DNA from: Thermodesulfovibrionales bacterium
GTDB taxonomy: Bacteria > Nitrospirota > Thermodesulfovibrionia > Thermodesulfovibrionales > SM23-35
NCBI GenBank assembly: GCA_020062205.1
Contig: JAGUWT010000246.1
Span: 1 to 29,576, forward strand
Reading direction: 5' to 3'
DNA: 29,576 nucleotides
Shown: piece by piece, positions 1 to 7,417 of the stretch
Position numbering within the stretch: the stretch's first letter is position 1
Layout of the letters: each line of letters begins with the position of its first letter
The notes under the pieces: model-generated
Told to the model about the DNA's origin: nothing
Databases searched by the model: none
What the model saw: only the letters and a program-made list of their open reading frames with translations
Translations under genes and position numbers: made by a program

Positions 1-7
1 AATAAAG

Positions 8-640
8 ATGAGAAAATCGATGATAGATCTCGAAACCCTTACCTCTTAGATTAAACAAAACTGTAACATCTCTGATGCAAAGTATTGGGGATTTTATTCT
101 GTGTGTGGCCTATTGCTGAGACTCCGAGAGTTATATCGTGTTGAAAAGGGCATAAAACCCTGGGAAAAGATTCAGCAGAAGGAGATAGGTGAATGGATGG
201 CAGAGAGAGAAAAGCTATGGAACGCTCTTGAAGATAAGGACTTTATAGATATTGTTGTTGATGGACATATATATAGCCCATTTGAGGTTCGAAAGATAAA
301 TGAAGCATTGGAGAAAGACGGCCTTATCTATGGCGTTGGCTATGGTTTGTATAAGAAGCCTTCTTTTTTCCTTGCAGAACTCATGTCTCAGAAAACAGTG
401 GTCGGATTTTATATTGTATTTCTCGGAGGGTACAGGAGACTCATATTTCCTGAAATACTCAAGGCATTTGAGCAGTTTATTGAGACAGAGGACTGAGGAA
501 TTATTGATGATGCACGAAAGACCGGTTATGAAAAGGCTGAGGAGTATGCAGAACGATTGCTCTCGGCATACAGAAACGAAACAAAGAGGAAGTGTATTTC
601 TGAATACATAGAGAGTGAAATGCTGAGGGGATTATTTTAA
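8..640 (+). pseudogene. Decayed Sfum_1244-like conserved hypothetical gene with two in-frame stops
   Basis: One reading frame runs from an ATG at 8 to a TAA at 638-640 and is broken by TAG at 47-49 and TGA at 494-496. Conceptual translation through both stops gives about 210 residues that read as one protein. The segment after the TAG continues with NCNISDAKYWGFYSVCGLLL and then RLRELYR. The segment after the TGA continues with GIIDDARKTGYEKAEEYAER and ends MLRGLF. The ISDA-x-n-LRELYR pattern recalls, from memory, the Sfum_1244 family of conserved hypotheticals. The best uninterrupted piece is 101-496 from a GTG, but its N-terminal homology-like sequence lies upstream of that codon, so it is not a natural start. 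dnaE in this window ends with TGA as an ordinary stop, so a changed code is unlikely. The 3' end overlaps the convergent HD-GYP gene by 9 bp. Function is unknown; the family guess is moderate, and the broken state is clear unless there are sequencing errors. Confidence 0.65.
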
Positions 641-1939
641 TATCTCAGGAGTTATATTCTTAACAAATACCTCAACAAGCCACGGGTCAAACTGGGTACC
701 AGCATTGCGTTGTAACTCCAGAATTGCACCATCGAACGTGAGGGGTTTCTTGTATGTAGAATCGCTTACCATTGCATCGAATGCCTCTGCTATTGCCAAT
801 ATTCTTGCTCCGAGCGGGATGGCTTCTCCCTCGAGGCCTTCTGGATAGCCAGTACCATCATACCGCTCATGATGGTACAAAATAAATGGAGCGACATCAG
901 CGTAAAAGGTTATCGGCTGTATCATTTCATATCCAATAACAGGATGTTTCTTGAATACAGAAGGTGTAGAACGGTCATCAGCCCTGATCTTCAAGAACCC
1001 GACATCGTGAAGGAGTGAAGAAAAATATAATCTTTTCCTCGCTTGTTCTGACATATTTATTTCTCTTGCAATAATGTTGCTGTAATTTGCCACACGTTTT
1101 GAATGCTCTAATTTACCCGACAAGTTGGAGTCTATAGCCTCGAGGAGCATATTGGTGATATGTATCTCATAGTTCTTCTGATCCTCATAAAATTTTGCCC
1201 TTGCTATGGATATTGCTGCCTGGTCTGCAAGGTAGGATATTATCTCTTCATCCTGTTTTGTGTAAAAACCATTCTTCTTGTTCAGTAGTTCAATGACCCC
1301 GATGACAACCGTCTTTAACATAAGGGGAACACAGAGAACTGATCCTGTGTGATACCCTGTGAGGCCATCCAATTCAGGGTTAAACCTCTTATCATTTCTG
1401 GCGTCTGCTATACGGAGAGGTGTACTATTTTCAGCAACCCATCCTGAAATCCCTTTGCCTTTTGGGATAACTTTGCCAATGATCTCATCTGCCTTCTCAC
1501 CTTTTGCTATTTTAAAGACTAGGTTATTATCTTCAAAAAGGAGGATAGAGCCGGCATCAGAATGGGTCATTGCGATCGAATAATCTATAATCTTATCGAG
1601 GAGGATGTCTCCATATATTTCTTCTCTCAAATCCCGTGTGGTATTCAGGATAGAGTCAAGCCTGCTGCTGTATTCTTCAATATTCTGTACGGTCTGTCTT
1701 GAGACGGTTCTCAGGATATAAAACCCTAAGCCAGCAAGGCCGAGACATATCACAATTATTATGGTGATAGAAATATCTGGCAGGAAATCCAGAAGTTCGT
1801 TCACTGGTTTATAGAGGTATCGGAGTATGACAGCAAGAAGGGTGAAGATGATAAAGAGGATCGTTATTTGAAGGAGTCGTATATGTTTTTTGATATCGGT
1901 TATGATCGTTTTTTCAATAGCGACAGATTCACGTTCCAT
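632..1939 (-). CDS. Membrane-anchored GAF and HD-GYP domain phosphohydrolase-like signalling protein
   Basis: This 435-aa protein has two hydrophobic segments near residues 21-43 and 57-77, a short coiled linker, a GAF sensory domain at about 110-250 and an HD-GYP domain at about 262-430. HD-GYP proteins are usually cyclic-di-GMP phosphodiesterases at the inner membrane. Visible motifs are the HD pair (H311, D312), H332 in KHPVIGYEMI, HHE at 356-358 and DGTGYP at 361-366. Two usual positions differ: the lysine of HDIGK is phenylalanine (HDVGF), and the metal-ligand aspartate in the later AD-x-FDA motif is glutamate (E385 in AEAFDA). Activity may therefore be altered or lost. The gene is divergent from dnaE. 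A TTGACT/TAAAGT pair upstream places transcription start at or next to the ATG. The domain architecture is secure; the ligand and catalysis are not. Confidence 0.9.
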   Translation of the reverse strand: MERESVAIEKTIITDIKKHIRLLQITILFIIFTLLAVILRYLYKPVNELLDFLPDISITIIIVICLGLAGLGFYILRTVSRQTVQNIEEYSSRLDSILNTTRDLREEIYGDILLDKIIDYSIAMTHSDAGSILLFEDNNLVFKIAKGEKADEIIGKVIPKGKGISGWVAENSTPLRIADARNDKRFNPELDGLTGYHTGSVLCVPLMLKTVVIGVIELLNKKNGFYTKQDEEIISYLADQAAISIARAKFYEDQKNYEIHITNMLLEAIDSNLSGKLEHSKRVANYSNIIAREINMSEQARKRLYFSSLLHDVGFLKIRADDRSTPSVFKKHPVIGYEMIQPITFYADVAPFILYHHERYDGTGYPEGLEGEAIPLGARILAIAEAFDAMVSDSTYKKPLTFDGAILELQRNAGTQFDPWLVEVFVKNITPEILK

Positions 1940-1946
1940 CGGTATT

Positions 1947-1976
1947 ACTTTACTTTAGGTTTAAGTGGTAAGTCAA
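1947..1976 (-). promoter_or_regulatory. Predicted promoter of the HD-GYP gene, leaderless geometry
   Basis: On the minus strand TTGACT (1971-1976) is followed after 18 bp by TAAAGT (1947-1952). Only 7 bp separate the -10 box from the ATG at 1939, so the transcript would begin at about the start codon. An inverted repeat GGTAA-n7-TTACC (1967-1983) overlaps the -35 box and could bind a regulator. Confidence 0.5.
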
Positions 1977-2000
1977 ATTTACCTTGAAGAAATACAGCAA

Positions 2001-2029
2001 TTGACTTGAAACCGTTCATGGGTTAATAT
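2001..2029 (+). promoter_or_regulatory. Predicted sigma-70 promoter of dnaE, leaderless geometry
   Basis: TTGACT (2001-2006), a 17-bp spacer and TAATAT (2024-2029) form a near-consensus promoter. The dnaE ATG is at 2035, only 5 bp after the -10 box, and no Shine-Dalgarno sequence is present. Transcription should therefore start at or within a base or two of the ATG, giving a leaderless mRNA. Confidence 0.65.
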
Positions 2030-2034
2030 TCAAT

Positions 2035-5000
2035 ATGCATCCACGTTCGGACTATGTTCCTCTCCATTTGCATACAGAATACAGTCTCCTGGATGGGGCA
2101 ATAAAAATAAAAGAGCTTGTTGAGCAGGCTACTGCGTTCAATATGCCAGCCGTAGCAATTACAGACCATGGGAATCTCTTCGGTGCAATTGATTTTTACC
2201 GGAAAGTTACCAAGGCTGGCATGAAACCGATAATCGGTTGCGAAATGTATATCGCCCCGGGGAGCCGTTTCGACAGGGGGAATACTGTCGAAGTGGACGA
2301 AGCATCATTCCACTTCATACTCCTCGCGAGAGACAACAAAGGATACCGGAACCTCATCTCATTAGTAACAAAGGCATATACCGAGGGGTTCTATTATAAA
2401 CCGCGGATAGATATGGATTTGCTCGAACAATACGGTGGTGGACTGATCGGTCTTACCGCATGTCTGAAAGGAGAGGTGCCTTATTATTTACAGAGAGATA
2501 TGCTTGAGAAGGCAAGGGGGAAAGCCCTTGCATACAAGCATATTCTGGGTCCTGAAAATTTTTACATTGAAATCCAGGACAACGGACTGCAAGAACAGGA
2601 AGAAGTGAATAAAAAACTTATTGAACTTGCGAAGGACCTCCATATCGGCATCGTAGCCACCAATGATTGTCATTACATGAGAAAGGAAGATGCAAAGGCG
2701 CATGATATCCTGCTCTGTATCCAGACAGGCAAAACGGTAAAGGACCAAAATCGCCTCCATTTCAGCACTGATGGCTTCTATTTCAAATCACCTGATGAGA
2801 TGAAGCGAGCGTTTCAAGAAATTCCCGAGGCAATCCTGAACACAAGGGTAATTGCAGAAAGGTGCAATGTGGATTTCAGGTTAGGTGCAAACCTGCTGCC
2901 TGTTTACGAACTCGGGAATGGGCAGACACCTGATGAATTCCTCGAGAAGATTGCCCTTGAAGGACTGTATCAGAAATTGGGTGCAAAGATAGATGAAATG
3001 TATAGAGAGAGACTCAGGAGAGAGCTCGATGTGATCAAAAAGATGGGCTATGCATCATGCTTCCTTATCGTCTGGGACTTTATACGGTATGCAAAAGGGA
3101 AAGGAATACCTGTCGGACCCGGGAGGGGCTCGTCAGCAGGAAGTTTGGTCGCATACTGCCTCGATATCACAGATATTGATCCTTTCAAATATAATCTTGT
3201 CTTTGAACGCTTCCTGAATCCTGAACGGATAAGCATGCCTGATATAGACGTTGACCTTTGCAAAGATAGAAGACCAGAGGTTATCTCATACGTTGCAGAA
3301 AAATATGGAAAAGATCATGTAGCACAGATCATAACATTCGGCACAATGGCTGCGAAGGCTGCGATTCGGGATGTCGGTAGGGCACTTGATATCCCGTATG
3401 CAGAAGTTGACAGGATTGCAAAACTGGTACCGACCACGTTAGACATTACGATAGAAAAGGCGATGAATGATGAGCCGGAACTGAATGCCCTGTATGATAG
3501 TAATCCGAGGATAAAGGAACTCCTCGATATAGCCATGAGACTGCAAGGACTCTGCAGACACTCATCAACCCATGCTGCAGGTCTTGTCATCTCCCCAACT
3601 CCTTTAACAGACTATACGCCGCTCTATAAGAATCCTTCAGATGCGAGCATCATGACCCAGTTCGATATGGGGTCGATAGAGAAGATCGGACTTTTAAAAT
3701 TTGATTTATTAGGTCTGAAGACCCTCACCGTCATTGATAAAACGCTGAAGTATATCAGGAGCAATGGCAAAGATTTTTCTCTCAATGATATTTCTTTCGA
3801 AGACAAGAAGACATATGATCTGCTGAGTTCTGGGCATACAACAGGCATCTTCCAGCTCGAAAGTCAGGGGATGAGAGAACTCCTCAGAAAGATGTCACCA
3901 AACAGGTTCGAAGACATCATAGCAGTCGTTGCCCTTTACCGGCCTGGTCCCATAGGGAGCGGGATGATCGATGACTTCATCAAAACGAAAAAGGGCAAGA
4001 TACCAGTGAAATATGAGCTCCCTCAACTGAAGGAAATCCTGGACGAGACATACGGCATTATCCTTTACCAGGAGCAGGTCATGAGAATAGCAAACAAGCT
4101 TGCAAACTTTACCATGGGACAGGCAGATATCCTGCGAAAGGCTATGGGGAAGAAAATGCCGGAAGAAATGGAGAAACAGAAAGAGGTATTCATTAAGGGC
4201 GCAAAGACAAATGGTATCTCTGAGAAAAAGGCAACGAGGATTTTTGATCTGATGGCGCTTTTTGCGAAATACGGTTTCAATAAATCACACGCAGCAGCAT
4301 ACGCACACCTCGCTTACTGGACAGCGTATTTAAAGGCACATTATCCTGTTGAGTTTATGGCAGCTACCTTGAGTGCTGATATGGACAATACAGACAAGAT
4401 TGTTAAATCAATTAATGAGTGTCGTGAGATGGGCATAACGATGCTCCCACCGGATATCCACCAGTCTGGACAGGAGTTCACAGTGATCGGAAACTCGATA
4501 CGCTTTGGTCTTGAGGCAGTAAAGGGCGTTGGTTCATCTGCAATAGAGTCAATGATCGAAGCACGAGATGCTGATGGTCCGTTCGCTTCGGTATCAAATT
4601 TCCTTGAACGTGTGGATCAGAGGAAGGTAAACAAAAAGGTTATTGAAAGCCTTATCAAGGCAGGGGCCTTTGATTCATTAGGTATAAAGAGAGCAGAGGC
4701 GATGGAATTCATGAACGCACTCTTTAATAGTAGTGCAAAGATACACACAGCACGAGTATTCGGTCAGCAGAGTATTTTTAATGGTTCATCTGAGGAATCT
4801 ACTCAAACCATTGCAGAGTGGAGTTCAGATGAACTTTTGAAATACGAAAAAGAGGCACTCGGATTTTATATAACAGGACACCCCCTCACAAAATATGAAA
4901 GAGATCTCAAAAAAATCGGCACAAAAAAGACATCTGAACTTGAAGAAGTGGCTGACGGGGCAGAGGTAAAGATTGGGGGAATATTAAGAGGAATCAAAAA

Positions 5001-5451
5001 GATACAAACAAAGGCAAAGGCAGAGATAATGGCATATCTTATCCTTGAAGACGCCGAGGGCAATATTGAGGTAATCGTCTTCCCTGACCTCTACAGAAAC
5101 TATCTTCCCCTTCTGCAGAAAGATACCCCGCTTCTCATCAAGGGCACGATTGACAAAACCGAGAAGGGGATAAAGGTTATTTCTACAGAGATATCGAGGT
5201 TAGATGGAATTGAATTAAGGAACAAGTCCAGGGTTGAGATAAACCTCAGATATCCATTCTCAGAGGGTGGAAGCCTTAAAATGCTGAACGCTCTCATTGC
5301 TGAAAGCAAAGGAGAATATCCGCTCTATCTCAGGATTTTTCTCAAGGATGCTGAGGCACTCATCGCAACAGGGGTGAAGATATCTCCTGACAATGAGATG
5401 ATACACAGAATAGAGGAAATAGCAGGTAAAGGAGCCGTGGTATTTCAATGA
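2035..5451 (+). CDS. dnaE: DNA polymerase III subunit alpha
   Basis: This 1138-aa protein is the replicative DNA polymerase catalytic subunit (C family) of the chromosomal replisome. It starts with a PHP domain (LHLHTEYSLLDG near residue 10, ITDHGNLFGA near 43). The polymerase core has the glycine-rich GPGRGSSAGSLVAYC loop near 362 and the catalytic aspartates in PDIDVDLCKDRR near 402-413, with the third in LLKFDLLGLK near 555. A helix-hairpin-helix region (EAVKGVGSSAIE) lies near 825, and an OB fold near residues 985-1065 contains ILEDAEGNIEVIVFPDLY. Length fits bacterial DnaE1. The start is fixed by the conserved N-terminus and by the promoter ending 5 bp upstream. The stop overlaps the accA start as ATGA, so the two are translationally coupled; a dnaE-accA pairing is also familiar from Proteobacteria. 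Nothing is missing. Confidence 0.98.
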   Translation: MHPRSDYVPLHLHTEYSLLDGAIKIKELVEQATAFNMPAVAITDHGNLFGAIDFYRKVTKAGMKPIIGCEMYIAPGSRFDRGNTVEVDEASFHFILLARDNKGYRNLISLVTKAYTEGFYYKPRIDMDLLEQYGGGLIGLTACLKGEVPYYLQRDMLEKARGKALAYKHILGPENFYIEIQDNGLQEQEEVNKKLIELAKDLHIGIVATNDCHYMRKEDAKAHDILLCIQTGKTVKDQNRLHFSTDGFYFKSPDEMKRAFQEIPEAILNTRVIAERCNVDFRLGANLLPVYELGNGQTPDEFLEKIALEGLYQKLGAKIDEMYRERLRRELDVIKKMGYASCFLIVWDFIRYAKGKGIPVGPGRGSSAGSLVAYCLDITDIDPFKYNLVFERFLNPERISMPDIDVDLCKDRRPEVISYVAEKYGKDHVAQIITFGTMAAKAAIRDVGRALDIPYAEVDRIAKLVPTTLDITIEKAMNDEPELNALYDSNPRIKELLDIAMRLQGLCRHSSTHAAGLVISPTPLTDYTPLYKNPSDASIMTQFDMGSIEKIGLLKFDLLGLKTLTVIDKTLKYIRSNGKDFSLNDISFEDKKTYDLLSSGHTTGIFQLESQGMRELLRKMSPNRFEDIIAVVALYRPGPIGSGMIDDFIKTKKGKIPVKYELPQLKEILDETYGIILYQEQVMRIANKLANFTMGQADILRKAMGKKMPEEMEKQKEVFIKGAKTNGISEKKATRIFDLMALFAKYGFNKSHAAAYAHLAYWTAYLKAHYPVEFMAATLSADMDNTDKIVKSINECREMGITMLPPDIHQSGQEFTVIGNSIRFGLEAVKGVGSSAIESMIEARDADGPFASVSNFLERVDQRKVNKKVIESLIKAGAFDSLGIKRAEAMEFMNALFNSSAKIHTARVFGQQSIFNGSSEESTQTIAEWSSDELLKYEKEALGFYITGHPLTKYERDLKKIGTKKTSELEEVADGAEVKIGGILRGIKKIQTKAKAEIMAYLILEDAEGNIEVIVFPDLYRNYLPLLQKDTPLLIKGTIDKTEKGIKVISTEISRLDGIELRNKSRVEINLRYPFSEGGSLKMLNALIAESKGEYPLYLRIFLKDAEALIATGVKISPDNEMIHRIEEIAGKGAVVFQ

Positions 5452-6425
5452 TCAGATATTACCTTGAATTCGAGAAGCCCATAGAGGAGCTTGAGCTGAA
5501 GATAGAAGAGCTCAAGCGCATATCTGATGGGAAGGACATTAATCTATCAGGTGAGATAAAGAAACTCGAAAAGAAGGTAAAGGAACTCCGTTCCGAGATA
5601 TTTTCTACACTTACTCCGTGGCAGAAGACACTCGTCGCACGGCATCCTGACAGGCCATATACCCTCGATTATATAAACCTGATAACCACTGACTTTATCG
5701 AATTACATGGAGACAGGAGGTTTGCGGATGACCCTTCAATTGTCGGAGGGTTTGCACGGATAAAGGATATGCCAGTGATGATATTAGGCCAGCAGAAGGG
5801 ACGGGGAACCAAGGAGCGGATATACCGCAATTTCGGACAGCTCCATCCAGAGGGATACAGGAAGGCGCTCAGACTGATGAAACTGGCAGAGAAATTCAAG
5901 AAGCCCGTGATAACCTTTGTTGATACACCAGGTGCATATCCAGGAATTGGTGCAGAGGAAAGAGGTCAGGCAGAGGCGATAGCAGTCAATCTGATGGAAA
6001 TGTCCCGACTGAAGACACCGATTGTCTCTATCGTTATCGGAGAAGGTGGAAGTGGAGGGGCCCTCGGACTGAGTGTAGCAGACCGTTTGTATATGCTCGA
6101 ACATGCAGTCTACTCAGTCATCTCTCCTGAAGGGTGTGCTGCAATACTCTGGAAAAGGAATGGGGATATTGGCACAGAGGATTTCTCCAGAGCAGCGGAT
6201 GCATTGAGGCTAACTGCACAGGACCTGCTGCGCTTCAAGATAATCGATGATATCATCCCTGAACCTCTCGGCGGAGCACATAGAGCCCCAGAGGTAACAG
6301 CAGAGAAGTTAACAGAGTATATTGTAAAGGCTATCGAAGAACTCAGCGCTAAGACACCGGCCAAGCTCGTAGAAGAAAGATACAAGAGATTCAGGAAGAT
6401 AGGAAATTTTGGAGGAGAAGGTTAG
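5448..6425 (+). CDS. accA: Acetyl-CoA carboxylase carboxyltransferase subunit alpha
   Basis: This 325-aa cytoplasmic protein pairs with AccD to transfer the carboxyl group from carboxybiotin to acetyl-CoA, the first committed step of fatty acid synthesis. The family length is about 320 aa. An N-terminal helical segment rich in Glu and Lys is followed by the crotonase-like carboxyltransferase fold. Visible conserved blocks are LTPWQKTLVARHPDRP, ELHGDRRF-DDP, GQQKGRGTKERIYRNFG, FVDTPGAYPGIGAEERGQAE and GEGGSGGALGL. The ATG overlaps the dnaE TGA (ATGA, 5448-5451), so the genes form one operon. The gene ends about 25 bp before the tRNA-Leu remnant that marks the left end of the integrated element, so it is the last host gene before the insertion. 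Confidence 0.98.
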   Translation: MIRYYLEFEKPIEELELKIEELKRISDGKDINLSGEIKKLEKKVKELRSEIFSTLTPWQKTLVARHPDRPYTLDYINLITTDFIELHGDRRFADDPSIVGGFARIKDMPVMILGQQKGRGTKERIYRNFGQLHPEGYRKALRLMKLAEKFKKPVITFVDTPGAYPGIGAEERGQAEAIAVNLMEMSRLKTPIVSIVIGEGGSGGALGLSVADRLYMLEHAVYSVISPEGCAAILWKRNGDIGTEDFSRAADALRLTAQDLLRFKIIDDIIPEPLGGAHRAPEVTAEKLTEYIVKAIEELSAKTPAKLVEERYKRFRKIGNFGGEG

Positions 6426-6450
6426 CAAGTTTTTTTGATTGTAGTATCTC

Positions 6451-6507
6451 ATGGTGCGAGAGAGGGGAGTTGAACCCCTACGGAGTTACCCACTGGATCC
6501 TAAGTCC
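6451..6507 (-). repeat. Left attachment-site repeat (displaced 3' part of tRNA-Leu)
   Basis: These 57 bp are identical to 15510-15566. On the minus strand they contain the tRNA-Leu 3' half, from the anticodon stem-loop through the variable arm, T arm, acceptor strand and encoded CCA. The sequence diverges directly after, so this is not a functional tRNA. It is the original chromosomal 3' end left behind when the element supplied a replacement copy. Confidence 0.95.
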
Positions 6508-6535
6508 GAAAATAGCCTTTTGAGCTAACTTTAAT

Positions 6536-6590
6536 AAGCCCTTGATTTTAAGGAATTATTCTTTATTATCAAGGGCTTTCTCTTTTTCTT
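6536..6590 (+). terminator. Hairpin terminator just inside the left end of the element
   Basis: A perfect 11-bp inverted repeat, AAGCCCTTGAT (6536-6546) and ATCAAGGGCTT (6568-6578), encloses a 21-nt loop and is followed by the T-rich run TCTCTTTTTCTT. It would stop transcripts entering from accA. The loop is longer than usual. Confidence 0.6.
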
Positions 6591-6636
6591 GATGTTGGCA
6601 GGAGTTGGCTAAAATTGGCTTTAATTATGGGCAAAT

Positions 6637-6654
6637 GGTTACAAAATGGTTACA
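6637..6654 (+). promoter_or_regulatory. Two phased GGTTACA repeats, candidate integrase arm sites (left)
   Basis: GGTTACA occurs at 6637-6643 and 6648-6654, 11 bp apart or one helical turn, about 130 bp inside the left repeat. The same motif in the same phasing recurs near the right end (15336-15363) and before the excisionase-like gene (13754-13771). This fits arm-type binding sites of a lambda-like integrase. Confidence 0.5.
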
Positions 6655-6719
6655 GTTTTTAAGGGAGAGGGGATTACCCTTTAACTTGGACTCTGGAATG
6701 TTAGCCGAATAATCCTATC

Positions 6720-6760
6720 ATCCCCTGTCCTATGGTTATCCACAGGGCAGGGGATTTTTA
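6720..6760 (+). terminator. Hairpin terminator with a consensus DnaA box in its loop
   Basis: An 11-bp stem with one G-U pair (6720-6730 with 6745-6755) is followed by TTTTATT. The loop contains TTATCCACA (6736-6744), a perfect match to the DnaA box. It would end any transcript coming from the left just before the toxin-antitoxin promoter. Confidence 0.55.
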
Positions 6761-6786
6761 TTGACTCACTTTTTGTATTTCAATTG

Positions 6787-6795
6787 TGCTACAAT
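6787..6795 (+). promoter_or_regulatory. Possible extended -10 promoter of the toxin-antitoxin operon
   Basis: TGCTACAAT (6787-6795) resembles an extended -10 element (TGn before TACAAT), about 34 bp before the antitoxin ATG. The nearby TTGACT at 6761 is too far away (23-bp gap) to be a normal -35 box. A ribosome binding site GGGAGG lies at 6815-6820. Confidence 0.35.
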
Positions 6796-6828
6796 ATAAG
6801 TAACAATTTAAGAAGGGAGGTTATCTCT

Positions 6829-7089
6829 ATGGCAAAGACAGCAATGATAAGAGCAAGAGCTAATGAGGATGTAAAAACCGATGCAGAGGATATCTTAAAG
6901 AGGTTAGGGCTAACAATATCTGATGCTGTCAATCTATTTCTTAATCAGGTGAGGTTACATAAAGGATTGCCTTTTGAGGTAAGGATACCCAATAAGACTA
7001 CATTGAGAACTTTCAAAAAGACTGATGAAGGCAAGGAGCTAAAAGAGTATAAGAGCATGGATGAGTTTATTAAGAAAATGGCAGGGTAG
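6829..7089 (+). CDS. RelB/DinJ family antitoxin
   Basis: This 86-aa protein is the antitoxin of a type II toxin-antitoxin pair. The N-terminal half (MAKTAMIRARANEDVKTDAE, then a helix through LKRLGLTISDAVNLFLNQV) is the ribbon-helix-helix DNA-binding fold of the RelB/DinJ family, and GLPFEVRIPN is a hallmark of that family. The C-terminal tail (about 55-86) is Lys/Glu-rich and would wrap the toxin. I chose the ATG at 6829 because GGGAGG (6815-6820) precedes it and the family begins here; an upstream TTG at 6784 gives an unrelated extension. The toxin gene starts at the base after its stop. Autorepression by the antitoxin-toxin complex is expected from the family. Confidence 0.9.
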   Translation: MAKTAMIRARANEDVKTDAEDILKRLGLTISDAVNLFLNQVRLHKGLPFEVRIPNKTTLRTFKKTDEGKELKEYKSMDEFIKKMAG

Positions 7090-7365
7090 ATGCTGAAATT
7101 CAAGACCACTAACCAATTTGAGAAGGACTACAAGAAAATATCAAAGCGGGGTAAAAACTTAAATAGACTACATGCAATTATGCAGAAATTGATTAACGAA
7201 GAAGGGTTACAACCTAAACACCGAGACCATACCTTAACCGGCGATTTCAAAGATCGTAGAGAATGCCATATAGAACCAGACTGGTTACTTATCTATAAGA
7301 TTAACAGAAAAGAGAGAGTTATCATCTTTGAGAGAACCGGCAGCCATGCTGATATTTTTGGATAA
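7090..7365 (+). CDS. YafQ-type RelE superfamily mRNA interferase toxin
   Basis: This 91-aa toxin matches the YafQ branch of the RelE/ParE superfamily, which cleaves mRNA on translating ribosomes. Conserved catalytic positions of E. coli YafQ are visible: H47 in DHTLTGDF, H60 and D64-W65 in RRECHIEPDWLLIY, and H86 in ERTGSHADIF. Length is normal for the family (about 92 aa), and no key residue is missing, so it should be active. The ATG follows the antitoxin stop without a gap, so translation is coupled. As the first cargo pair inside the left end, it likely stabilises the element or acts in inter-element competition; that role is inferred. Confidence 0.9.
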   Translation: MLKFKTTNQFEKDYKKISKRGKNLNRLHAIMQKLINEEGLQPKHRDHTLTGDFKDRRECHIEPDWLLIYKINRKERVIIFERTGSHADIFG

Positions 7366-7417
7366 GGGATTCAGGGGGATAGGGTAAACATACAATATTT
7401 AGCCTTTAAGGGGGGAA

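Noticed and set aside
101..496. Intact 131-aa gene starting at GTG 101
   Set aside because: Family-like sequence continues upstream of 101 and downstream of the TGA, so it is better described as part of a broken gene.
8..640. Selenocysteine or pyrrolysine readthrough
   Set aside because: Both a TAG and a TGA would need recoding in one gene, no SECIS-like hairpin was recognised after the TGA, and nearby genes use TGA as a normal stop.
6761..6795. TTGACT at 6761 as the -35 box of the toxin-antitoxin promoter
   Set aside because: The gap to TACAAT is 23 bp, too long for a normal sigma-70 promoter.
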